Positions 52,080 through 59,488 of a DNA stretch of 64,000 bases are shown here, piece by piece. Each line of letters begins with the position of its first letter. Positions within the stretch are counted from its first letter, which is position 1. The DNA is from Ornithinibacillus californiensis (GTDB lineage: Bacteria > Bacillota > Bacilli > Bacillales > Amphibacillaceae). The stretch lies in assembly GCF_001038485.1 (NCBI RefSeq), contig NZ_LDUE01000022.1, positions 1 to 64,000 of the forward strand, given 5' to 3'. Under the pieces are notes generated by a model. That model had not been told where the DNA came from, searched no databases, and saw nothing but the letters and a program-made list of their open reading frames with translations. The translations under genes were made by a program, and so were the position numbers.

Positions 52080-54050
52080 ATGAGTGCAATTGTTGGTGTT
52101 TTACAAAGTGATAAGAGATCCATTTCATGTGAGGTAGTTCATAAAATGATGGAAGACCTCCAAAAGTATCCATCCGATGATAGTCAGGTTTGGACGGGGA
52201 ATCATGTTTTTTTAGGTTGCCATCACCAATGGATTACTCCTGAATCTATTGGTGAGAGATTACCTTATGTTGATGGCGATAGACAGTTAGCTATTACAGC
52301 TGATGCGATAATTGATAACCGTAGTGAATTGTTCGAAAAATTGCAGATTGAAATGGCTGATAGAAAATATATAACCGACAGTCAGTTGCTTTTACTGGGC
52401 TATGATAAGTGGAAGGAAGAACTACCTAAGCACCTTGTTGGTGATTTTGCTTTTATGATCTGGGATGAAAAAGAACAAAGGCTATTTGGGGCCAGGGATT
52501 TCTCTGGGGCTAGAACACTATATTATACGAACAACTCAACACAATTTGCCTTTTGTACTGTCATACACCCATTATTTCTATTACCCAACGTGAGTAAAAA
52601 AATAAATGATATGTGGCTAGCAGAATATCTAGCGATACCCAATATGATTGATGCGATAGATGTTTCACAGAGTGTTTTTGAAGACATCAATCAGGTTCCT
52701 CCAGCACATTCGATAACTGTAAAGAATGGCAGGGTCACTATTTCTAGATACTGTACACTCGAAGCGGAGCGTACAATTCGGTATAAGAAAGATTCCGATT
52801 ATGTAGAGGCTTTTCAAGAAATATTCAAGGAAGCTGTAGATGCAAGGTTACGTTCAGCCTTTCCAGTTGGAGCACAATTAAGTGGAGGGTTGGACTCCGG
52901 ATCAGTGGTTAGTTTTGCTGCTCATTCGTTGCGTAAGGAAAATAAGATATTACATACATTTAGTTCGATTCCTGAAGAGGGATTTGAGGATTGGACACCG
53001 AGGCACCGCATGGCGGATGAAAGACCATTTATGAAGGAAACAGAAAAATATGTGGGGAATATCCATGCTAACTATTTAAGCTTTAATGGAAAAAATCCTT
53101 ACTCTGAAATAGATGGCTGGTTAGAGATGATGGAAATGCCTTATAAGTTTTTTGAGAACTCCGTGTGGGTTAAAGGATTTAGTGAGAAAGCACAGGAGAG
53201 TGGAATACGGGTCATGTTAAATGGCGCGAGAGGAAACTTTGGTATTTCTTGGGGGAGAGCTTTAGATTACCACGCGAATCTATTAAGGCGAGTTAAGTGG
53301 ATGACGTTGTATCGCGAAATGACTAGCTACAGCAAAAATATGGATGTAGACAATTCGCGTGTTTTTTCTATCATTTTTAATAAGGCTTTTCGAAATGCTA
53401 GATTAGAAGGTTATCGCTTACCTGAAATAATTAATGCTAAATTTGCTAGACGTACTGATATTTATCGGAAGCTCGAACAGTATGACTTCTATAATAAGCC
53501 CAAAGGTATGGGCGAATTACGTAAGCAACACTTTCGAGAGCCATATATGTGGAATGCAACGGGAACTTCGAATACAAAGTTATCCATGAAATATTCTTTA
53601 TGGCACAGAGATCCTACTAATGATTATCGGGTAATCCAATATTGTTTATCTCTTCCAGAAGAACAATTTGTCCAACAAGGTCTTGATCGTGCATTGATTC
53701 GAAGAGCTACAATGGGATTCTTGCCTGATAAAGTGAGGTTGAACCAGCGTGTACGCGGAATTCAAGGTGTCGATTGGGTACAACGTGTGATACCTGAATG
53801 GGGGAAGCTTCAGGCTGAAGTGCAAGAACTAATACAAGATCCAGTTGTAAGTAATTATCTAGATACAAAGGTAGTAAAACAAATAGCTGATAAATATAGA
53901 ATGGAACCGAGTAACAATCAAGCATCTAATCCTGAGTTGAGGATTTTAATGCGAATCATAATTCTTTATCGATTCTTAAAAAACATTGATCTGAAAGGAG
54001 GTGGAATCGTTGAAGAAAGAATGGAAGCAGCCGGCATTAGAAATCCTTGA
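52080..54050 (+). CDS. Lasso peptide cyclase 1 (asparagine-synthase-like, C protein)
   Basis: A 656-residue asparagine-synthase-like ATP-dependent enzyme that closes the isopeptide ring of a lasso peptide by adenylating the Asp side chain. The N-terminal Ntn-type domain starts MSAIVG: the glutaminase Cys2 of AsnB is Ser, so it cannot use glutamine. The AMP-forming domain has LSGGLDSGSVVSF near residues 263-275. Also LNGARGNFGISW near 380-391 and WHRDPTNDYRVIQYCLSLPE near 505-524. The binding site is weak (AATGGG), suggesting coupling to the upstream gene. The end overlaps precursor A1 by 41 bases. Confidence 0.92.
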   Translation: MSAIVGVLQSDKRSISCEVVHKMMEDLQKYPSDDSQVWTGNHVFLGCHHQWITPESIGERLPYVDGDRQLAITADAIIDNRSELFEKLQIEMADRKYITDSQLLLLGYDKWKEELPKHLVGDFAFMIWDEKEQRLFGARDFSGARTLYYTNNSTQFAFCTVIHPLFLLPNVSKKINDMWLAEYLAIPNMIDAIDVSQSVFEDINQVPPAHSITVKNGRVTISRYCTLEAERTIRYKKDSDYVEAFQEIFKEAVDARLRSAFPVGAQLSGGLDSGSVVSFAAHSLRKENKILHTFSSIPEEGFEDWTPRHRMADERPFMKETEKYVGNIHANYLSFNGKNPYSEIDGWLEMMEMPYKFFENSVWVKGFSEKAQESGIRVMLNGARGNFGISWGRALDYHANLLRRVKWMTLYREMTSYSKNMDVDNSRVFSIIFNKAFRNARLEGYRLPEIINAKFARRTDIYRKLEQYDFYNKPKGMGELRKQHFREPYMWNATGTSNTKLSMKYSLWHRDPTNDYRVIQYCLSLPEEQFVQQGLDRALIRRATMGFLPDKVRLNQRVRGIQGVDWVQRVIPEWGKLQAEVQELIQDPVVSNYLDTKVVKQIADKYRMEPSNNQASNPELRILMRIIILYRFLKNIDLKGGGIVEERMEAAGIRNP

Positions 54051-54141
54051 TTTTCGTTATACATTAATGGGTCCTGGAATAAGAGATGTTGATTTTACTT
54101 ACGAAGATGAGGATGAGGTAGCACATCTTCATAAAAGCTAA
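54010..54141 (+). CDS. Lasso peptide precursor A1 (paeninodin family)
   Basis: A 43-residue precursor overlapping the end of cyclase 1 in another frame; TTG start behind an excellent AAAGGAGGTGG. Leader (1-19) MKKEWKQPALEILDFRYTL has the family W-x-x-P-x-L-E-x-L-D pattern and Thr18 at position -2. The predicted core (20-43) begins MGPGIRDVD, closing a nine-residue ring from Met1 to Asp9, and continues with the acidic tail FTYEDEDEVAHLHKS. GPG at core 2-4 and a C-terminal Ser match paeninodin, whose terminal Ser is phosphorylated by a kinase like the one at 56616. Met at core position 1 is unusual. Confidence 0.9.
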   Translation: MKKEWKQPALEILDFRYTLMGPGIRDVDFTYEDEDEVAHLHKS

Positions 54142-54155
54142 ATTCGCTTCAAATT

Positions 54156-54192
54156 GCCCTTATGCTTACCTAGTATAAGGGCTAATTTTTTT
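54156..54192 (+). terminator. Terminator after precursor A1
   Basis: GCCCTTAT at 54156-54163 pairs with ATAAGGGC at 54175-54182 (eight pairs), followed by TAA and seven Ts. It closes the long eps-cyclase 1-A1 transcript. Confidence 0.9.
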
Positions 54193-54269
54193 GTATGTTG
54201 GTAAGATTTTAGTTTAGCAATCATATATAAATAATTCAAAATAAAACTTTTTTAAATTAGTAAATACAA

Positions 54270-54298
54270 TTGACACATAGTAGAAAAGGTGGTATTTT
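54270..54298 (+). promoter_or_regulatory. Promoter of the second lasso unit
   Basis: TTGACA at 54270-54275, 17 bases, TATTTT at 54293-54298. Transcription would begin about 10 bases before the first SinR-like motif, leaving a leader of about 140 bases. Confidence 0.6.
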
Positions 54299-54308
54299 AA
54301 CTGTAATC

Positions 54309-54324
54309 GTTCTTTATAAAGTCC
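54309..54324. promoter_or_regulatory. SinR-like operator, lasso unit site 1
   Basis: GTTCTTTATAAAGTCC, 14 of 16 to the palindrome GTTCTTTATAAAGAAC, placed at the expected transcription start. Confidence 0.7.
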
Positions 54325-54330
54325 GAATCA

Positions 54331-54346
54331 ATACTTTATAAAGATT
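54331..54346. promoter_or_regulatory. SinR-like operator, lasso unit site 2
   Basis: ATACTTTATAAAGATT keeps the central CTTTATAAAGA but loses the outer bases (12 of 16). It starts 22 bases after the start of site 1, about two helical turns. Confidence 0.45.
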
Positions 54347-54392
54347 AACAAGGTGATTCTTTTCTTGTTAAATGATTGGTTATGCCTTAATT

Positions 54393-54408
54393 GTTCTTTA
54401 TTTAGAAC
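54393..54408. promoter_or_regulatory. SinR-like operator, lasso unit site 3
   Basis: GTTCTTTATTTAGAAC, exact GTTCTTT on the left and 14 of 16 overall; 36 bases before the cyclase 2 start. Confidence 0.7.
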
Positions 54409-54444
54409 TGTTACTGCGTTTTGTTGTTCGTTTAGGAGGGTATG

Positions 54445-56367
54445 ATGAGTGCAATTGTAGGTATTTATTGTTTAGATAAGGATTTAGTTCCTTTAGAACA
54501 TAGCAATAGTTTAATGGAATCATTGACCAGGTTTCCTTCTGATGAGCGAGCAATTTGGCATGAACATCAAATATTTATGGGGTGTCACGCCCAATGGATA
54601 ACCCCAGAATCAATCGAGGAAAAGCTGCCTTATTACGATGCAGAAAAGAAGCTCGCTATTACTGCTGATGCCATAATTGATAATAGAGAAGAATTATTCC
54701 AGATTCTTAACATTCCCAAGGAAAAGAATTGTCTGCCAGATAGTCTACTGATATTGCTGGCATACGCAAAATGGGGCGAGGATACTCCTAAATACTTGCA
54801 AGGTGATTTTGCATTCATGATTTGGGATGAAAAGGAAGAAAAACTGTTTGGGGCAAGGGACTTTTCTGGAACAAGGACATTATATTACTATCACGATTAT
54901 CGACGCTTTACCTTTTCTACAATTATTGAACCTCTTTTTACGTTACCGTATATTAAAAAGCAGATCAACGAAGAGTGGTTAGCTGAATTTCTAGCGATTC
55001 CTTCTATGGTTGAAGCGGTGGATATGGGGTCAACAGTCTATAAAGGAATTAGTCAATTACCTCCATCTCACAGTATTACTGTTCATGATGGAAGAGTTAA
55101 GTTAAAGCGTTACTTCACTATGGAAGTGAAGGAAAAGTTGAAATTAGGTTCCAATGAAGAATATGAAGAGGCATTTCGTGATGTACTTGGGAAGGCAATA
55201 AAAGTTCGGCTTAGAACCAATGGGAATGTTGGCTCTCATTTGAGTGGAGGACTAGATTCAGGTTCTGTCGTTAGTTTGGCTTCAAAGGAATTACGAAAAC
55301 AAGATAAAGTTCTACATACTTTTAGTTATGTTCCCCTTGAAAGTTTTCAAGATTGGACACCATATTATTATGTTGCGGATGAGGGTCCGCTTATCAAAGA
55401 AATCGTTAATTATGTAGGAAATATTAAAGATAACTGTTTACGTTTTCCTGATAAAAGTCCATTAAATGATGTAGAAGAGTTTCTTGAAATAATGGAGATG
55501 CCGTATAAGTTCTTTGAAAACTCATTTTGGTTAAAAGGGATTAGTGAAGTTGCTAGTAAGAAAGGTATTAAAGTTTTATTAAATGGTGCAAGAGGAAACC
55601 ATTCAATCTCATGGGGGTCACTAAACCTTACGTATACGTATTATATGGAGTTAATGAAAAAGTTGAGATGGATCTCTTTGAATAGGGAATTGAATAATTA
55701 CTGTACTAATTATCATACAGGTAAACGGGTAGTGGTGCCATTTCTGGTTAATAAAATAATGAAAAGTAAGCAACAACAGCCCTATCAAGATCAACCGATT
55801 ATTAATCCTAGCTTTGCTGAAAAAACTAATGTTTACGAAAAAATGGAGGTTTATGGGTTTCGGGATATCTCTAAGCCAACTAATCTAAATGACTATAGAA
55901 ACCTCTATTACAAACAGTTATACGTATGGAATAAAAGCGGTGTAGCAGGTACAAAGTTATCATTACGATATGGTCTATGGGACAGAGATCCAACTAATGA
56001 TATAAATGTCATTCGTTTTTGTTTATCTATACCGAAAGAACAGTATGTAACAAGTGGGATGGATAGATCGATTATTAGGAGGGCAATGAAAGGGTATCTC
56101 CCAGATAAAGTAAGACTTAACCATAAAACTAGAGGATTACAGGGAGCTGATGTAGTTCAACGGATGAGTTCAGACTGGGGTTCCTATCTTAGTGAAATAC
56201 AAGAAATGTTAGATAGCAAAATACTAGAGGATTATGTTGATTATGGGGTTATTAGAATGGCCTTCAATAAAGTAAGAAATGGACCAGAACCAGAGTTATT
56301 GTTTTCGGATGATTTTAAGATATTAAATCGGTGTCTTATTGTTCAGCGGTTTTTGAAATCTATATAA
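54445..56367 (+). CDS. Lasso peptide cyclase 2 (asparagine-synthase-like, C protein)
   Basis: A 640-residue paralogue of cyclase 1, collinear over the whole length: N-terminal MSAIVG without a glutaminase Cys2, HLSGGLDSGSVVSL near residues 262-275, LNGARGNHSISWG near 381-393, WDRDPTNDINVIRFCLSIPK near 512-531. The divergence is clear throughout, so this is an old duplication or separate acquisition, not a recent copy. AGGAGGG lies just upstream; ATG 54445 has better spacing than ATG 54442. It starts the second transcription unit and precedes precursor A2 by 22 bases. Confidence 0.92.
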   Translation: MSAIVGIYCLDKDLVPLEHSNSLMESLTRFPSDERAIWHEHQIFMGCHAQWITPESIEEKLPYYDAEKKLAITADAIIDNREELFQILNIPKEKNCLPDSLLILLAYAKWGEDTPKYLQGDFAFMIWDEKEEKLFGARDFSGTRTLYYYHDYRRFTFSTIIEPLFTLPYIKKQINEEWLAEFLAIPSMVEAVDMGSTVYKGISQLPPSHSITVHDGRVKLKRYFTMEVKEKLKLGSNEEYEEAFRDVLGKAIKVRLRTNGNVGSHLSGGLDSGSVVSLASKELRKQDKVLHTFSYVPLESFQDWTPYYYVADEGPLIKEIVNYVGNIKDNCLRFPDKSPLNDVEEFLEIMEMPYKFFENSFWLKGISEVASKKGIKVLLNGARGNHSISWGSLNLTYTYYMELMKKLRWISLNRELNNYCTNYHTGKRVVVPFLVNKIMKSKQQQPYQDQPIINPSFAEKTNVYEKMEVYGFRDISKPTNLNDYRNLYYKQLYVWNKSGVAGTKLSLRYGLWDRDPTNDINVIRFCLSIPKEQYVTSGMDRSIIRRAMKGYLPDKVRLNHKTRGLQGADVVQRMSSDWGSYLSEIQEMLDSKILEDYVDYGVIRMAFNKVRNGPEPELLFSDDFKILNRCLIVQRFLKSI

Positions 56368-56389
56368 AACAGAAGGAGGTGAACCGAAA

Positions 56390-56548
56390 ATGAAGAAATC
56401 CTGGAAAATACCTATCTTAGAAACACTAGATATTAGAATGACGATGAACGGACCAGGAAATGCAAATGCCGATTGTTTTGATGTTTCAGATGGGAAGGAA
56501 GAAACTCATGAGGGAAGGTCAAATGCAAGTTGTCTAGGCGGTAGCTAG
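56390..56548 (+). CDS. Lasso peptide precursor A2 with two core cysteines
   Basis: A 52-residue precursor behind AGAAGGAGGTGA. The leader (1-19) MKKSWKIPILETLDIRMTM has the same W-x-x-P-x-L-E-x-L-D pattern and Thr18 as A1. The core (20-52, 33 residues) begins NGPGNANAD, giving a nine-residue ring Asn1-Asp9, then CFDVSDGKEETHEGRSNASC and LGGS. Cysteines at core positions 10 and 29 lie outside the ring, allowing a disulfide across the loop and tail. The core is long for a lasso peptide and ends in Ser like A1. A terminator follows, typical of a highly expressed precursor. Confidence 0.88.
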   Translation: MKKSWKIPILETLDIRMTMNGPGNANADCFDVSDGKEETHEGRSNASCLGGS

Positions 56549-56562
56549 ATTATTAATAACTC

Positions 56563-56596
56563 GGCCCTTCTATGATAATGAAAGGGCCTTTTTTAT
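56563..56596 (+). terminator. Partial terminator after precursor A2
   Basis: GGCCCTT at 56563-56569 pairs with AAGGGCC at 56582-56588, followed by TTTTTT. It separates precursor A2 from the processing genes and would raise precursor mRNA over enzyme mRNA. Confidence 0.88.
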
Positions 56597-56615
56597 AAAA
56601 AAGTAGGTGAACAGG

Positions 56616-57563
56616 TTGAGTATAAAAGCGTTAAAAAGAACCTTATATAAAGCATTTGGCCTTTCCATTCTTAGTGATGCTATTCTACCGGAGCTTCAAA
56701 AAGGAGAGGGTTCTAGTACTGCAGAGGTTTATATAAAAATTGAAGACTTATCACGGCTATGGTCAATAACAGCTGAACCTAACCGATATTTCACTGTAAA
56801 AGAAGACTTCTGCATGTTTGAAATTCCCAACGTAGCCATATACATGGTTGAAAAAGGTTCTACAATTACTATTTCACCGATGCCAGGAGCTAAGGAAGAT
56901 CAAATTCGGTTATACCTGTTAGGTACTTGTATGGGAGCCTTGCTATTTCAACGTAAGGTTCTTCCTTTACACGGGAGTGCTGTTGTAATCGATGGAAAGG
57001 CATATGCCATAGTTGGCGATTCTGGAGCAGGAAAATCAACACTTGCATCAGCCTTTTTGCAAAGAGGGTATCAATTATTAACGGATGACATTGTTCCAGT
57101 GACTCTTTCGGATGATGGTTATCCCATGGTAATACCTGGGTATCCACAACAAAAATTATGGATAGAGAGTTTAAATCACTTTGGAATGAATTCAAAACAT
57201 CTACGTCCAATTATTGATAGAGAGGATAAATATGCAATTTCTGTGAGAAATCAGTTTATTAGTAGTCAAGTTCCACTGGCGGGAGTATTAGAGCTAACAA
57301 AAGGAGATTGTAATGCTATTCAAGTAACACCTATTTCTAAGCTTGAACGCCTACACAAGCTCTACTATCATACCTATCGAAACTTTTTAGTCCCTCGTTC
57401 CGGTTTAATGGAATGGCACTTTCATTTGACGACTACTATTGCTAGGAAATTAGATTTTTATCAGATTGAAAGGCCAAGTTCCCGTTTTACAGCATTTGAA
57501 ATTGTAGATTTACTGTTAGAGTACCAAAAGAGGAGTGAACCAAATGATACAAACCATTTCTAG
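56616..57563 (+). CDS. HprK-like lasso peptide kinase
   Basis: A 315-residue P-loop kinase related to HPr kinase and to the lasso kinases PadeK/ThcoK, which phosphorylate the C-terminal Ser of the precursor. Visible: LPLHGSAVVIDGKAYAIVGD near 115-134, Walker A GDSGAGKSTLASAF near 133-146 and LLTDDIVPVTL near 155-165. An N-terminal domain of about 110 residues precedes it. Both precursors here end in Ser, matching this activity. AGGTG lies before TTG 56616. Its end overlaps the B1 gene by 20 bases. Confidence 0.88.
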   Translation: MSIKALKRTLYKAFGLSILSDAILPELQKGEGSSTAEVYIKIEDLSRLWSITAEPNRYFTVKEDFCMFEIPNVAIYMVEKGSTITISPMPGAKEDQIRLYLLGTCMGALLFQRKVLPLHGSAVVIDGKAYAIVGDSGAGKSTLASAFLQRGYQLLTDDIVPVTLSDDGYPMVIPGYPQQKLWIESLNHFGMNSKHLRPIIDREDKYAISVRNQFISSQVPLAGVLELTKGDCNAIQVTPISKLERLHKLYYHTYRNFLVPRSGLMEWHFHLTTTIARKLDFYQIERPSSRFTAFEIVDLLLEYQKRSEPNDTNHF

Positions 57564-57834
57564 ATTTAAAGTGGTAAGTCAGGTAACTGGAAATATCACT
57601 AGTGATATGGCAGGAGAGAAGGTTATGTTAAGCATTACTAACGGAAAATATTATAACCTTGGTGAAGTTGGCGGAGATATTTGGGATCTAATCAAAGAAC
57701 CCATTTCAGTTAGTGAAATAATTGACATAATGGTTACGAAGTACGAAGTAGATATCAAGGATTGTGAACAACAGGTATTACAATTCTTAGAGCAACTGTT
57801 AAAAGAGGAACTTATCAAAATGGAAGATTACTAG
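57544..57834 (+). CDS. Lasso B1 protein (PqqD-like RiPP recognition element)
   Basis: A 96-residue PqqD-fold protein that binds the precursor leader and delivers it to the B2 protease. Typical family features: ISRFKVVSQVTGNITSDMAG near residues 5-24, VMLSITNGKYYNLGEVGGDI near 29-48 (the conserved N-x-x-Y-x-L-N/G-x-x-G-x-x-I-W region) and the C-terminal helices. AGAGGAGTG precedes ATG 57544, which lies within the end of the kinase gene. One B1 probably serves both precursors, since the two leaders share W-x-x-P-x-L-E-x-L-D. Confidence 0.92.
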   Translation: MIQTISRFKVVSQVTGNITSDMAGEKVMLSITNGKYYNLGEVGGDIWDLIKEPISVSEIIDIMVTKYEVDIKDCEQQVLQFLEQLLKEELIKMEDY

Positions 57835-57849
57835 AAAGGGAACGGTATA

Positions 57850-58293
57850 ATGCATAAGCTCAGGATTTTTATGTCTATTGATCATAAATTAAAATGGCTA
57901 TTATTAGAATCCTATTTTTATTTGTTCAAGGCACGTATCTTGAAGCTCAGAGCATTTCCAAGGCTTGCACCTTCTCTTGGGGAGCAAATGCAAGAAACCC
58001 CTTTACAGCTAAATTTCAATAAAAGAAAAGAGTTATCGGAAATATCCCAAGCTATTCATCTAGCTAGTCGATATACACTTTGGGAAAGTGAATGTCTTGT
58101 TAAGGCGATAGCTGCTATGAAAATGCTAGAAAGACGGAATATGGAAAGTACTCTATACCTTGGAACTGCTAAGGACGATTCAGGTAAGCTGATTGCACAT
58201 GCATGGCTACGGAGTGGTCCTTATTTTATAACTGGTGCAGAAGGGATGGAGAAATTTACAGTTGTACATACGTTTGCAAAGAACATCTCGTGA
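57850..58293 (+). CDS. Lasso B2 protein (transglutaminase-like leader peptidase)
   Basis: A 147-residue cysteine protease of the Transglut_core3 type that removes the leader. The catalytic Cys is in LWESECLVKAIAAMKMLERR near residues 77-96 and the His in GKLIAHAWLRSGPYFITGAE near 114-133. The length and position after B1 match split-B lasso clusters. Cleavage is expected after residue 19 of each precursor, two residues beyond Thr18 counting from the core. AAAGGGAA precedes the ATG. Confidence 0.92.
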   Translation: MHKLRIFMSIDHKLKWLLLESYFYLFKARILKLRAFPRLAPSLGEQMQETPLQLNFNKRKELSEISQAIHLASRYTLWESECLVKAIAAMKMLERRNMESTLYLGTAKDDSGKLIAHAWLRSGPYFITGAEGMEKFTVVHTFAKNIS

Positions 58294-58306
58294 GAAGGAG
58301 ATAACC

Positions 58307-59476
58307 ATGGTAGACTTTATGCTACGTTTGGAAAAGGTACCAAACGAATTACGATACATTATCGAACAATTACAAGAAGAGCGAAGAAATGTAGACGTTG
58401 ATCTTCAGCAGTTAGACTGGGAACTTGTTAAGGAATTAAGTCTGCACCATAGGGTATACCCAAGTCTATATACAAGGTTATTAGAATTTGGGTCTGATAT
58501 AGTGCCAACTGATGTAATTGATTTCTTGTCGTATCACTATAAAAGAAATACGTATCAAATGCTGTATTTAACTGGAGAGATGTTACATCTGTCTCAATTA
58601 TTTTCTACCCGTCAGATTCCATTGCTTTTTTTAAAGGGCCCCCATCTGGCAAAAGAATTATACGGAGATAGCTCCTTACGTACGTCCAGTGATCTAGATG
58701 TTCTTGTGCCTATTAAACGATTGAAGCAGGCTGAAGTGCTACTGGAAGAACAGGGGTATATAAAAAATGATTACATCCAAACAGTACTTGGTGACTGGAA
58801 ATGGCGTCATCACCATGTTAGCTATTACCACCCAGAGAAAAAGATAAAAGTGGAACTACATTGGCGCTTACACCCTGGCCCCGGAAAAGAGCCTGGCTTT
58901 CAAGAGCTTTGGGATCGGAGAGAAGTAAATAAGTCTAATGACATTCCACTTGATATGCTCGGAAAAGAAGATTTGTTTTTATTTTTAATTGCTCATGGTT
59001 CCAGGCATGGGTGGTCAAGATTACGATGGTTGGTTGATATAAAGCAGATGGTCAATCTAGAGATGGATTGGCAATTAATTACTAATATTTTAAATAGATA
59101 TCACTATTCCAATGTGGTTGGGCAAGCATTAATACTAGTTTCACAGTTATTTAATGAGGCAATAGACGAGAAGGTGCAACCACTTACTTTAAGAGGAGCA
59201 TCTCGCAAGTTGGCCCAGGAAGCTATTTTTTATTTGGAATCAATGATTAACTTACATAACGAACCAGTACCTAATGAAGTTGCGAGTTATCATAAGAAAC
59301 ATTTATTTTCTTTAATGTCATTTCAGCAGAAAACCTTATTTATGTTGAGCTTTTTATATCCATATCCAGAGGATACAGAACTGTTAAGGTTACCGAATAA
59401 ACTTCATTTTTTATACTTTCCATTGCGTCCTGTTCTTTGGTTGGTGCGCAGATTACGTAAACGGGTAATTCTATAG
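58307..59476 (+). CDS. Lasso-cluster nucleotidyltransferase (NTP_transf_5-like)
   Basis: A 389-residue cytosolic protein with a minimal nucleotidyltransferase fold: IPLLFLKGPHLAKELYGDSS near residues 104-123, then LRTSSDLDVLVPI near 124-136 with the D-x-D metal site, and ELHWRLHPGPGKE near 183-195. Such genes are common in paeninodin-type clusters beside the kinase; they may further modify the phosphate or tail. ATG 58307 has GAAGGAG upstream; the frame is open back to 58235 inside B2 but without a site. Confidence 0.88.
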   Translation: MVDFMLRLEKVPNELRYIIEQLQEERRNVDVDLQQLDWELVKELSLHHRVYPSLYTRLLEFGSDIVPTDVIDFLSYHYKRNTYQMLYLTGEMLHLSQLFSTRQIPLLFLKGPHLAKELYGDSSLRTSSDLDVLVPIKRLKQAEVLLEEQGYIKNDYIQTVLGDWKWRHHHVSYYHPEKKIKVELHWRLHPGPGKEPGFQELWDRREVNKSNDIPLDMLGKEDLFLFLIAHGSRHGWSRLRWLVDIKQMVNLEMDWQLITNILNRYHYSNVVGQALILVSQLFNEAIDEKVQPLTLRGASRKLAQEAIFYLESMINLHNEPVPNEVASYHKKHLFSLMSFQQKTLFMLSFLYPYPEDTELLRLPNKLHFLYFPLRPVLWLVRRLRKRVIL

Positions 59477-59488
59477 GGGGCTAATCGC

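Noticed and set aside
52080-56367. Ordinary asparagine synthetase (AsnB) genes
   Set aside because: The glutaminase cysteine at position 2 is Ser in both, and precursor, B1, B2, kinase and exporter genes of a lasso cluster are adjacent.
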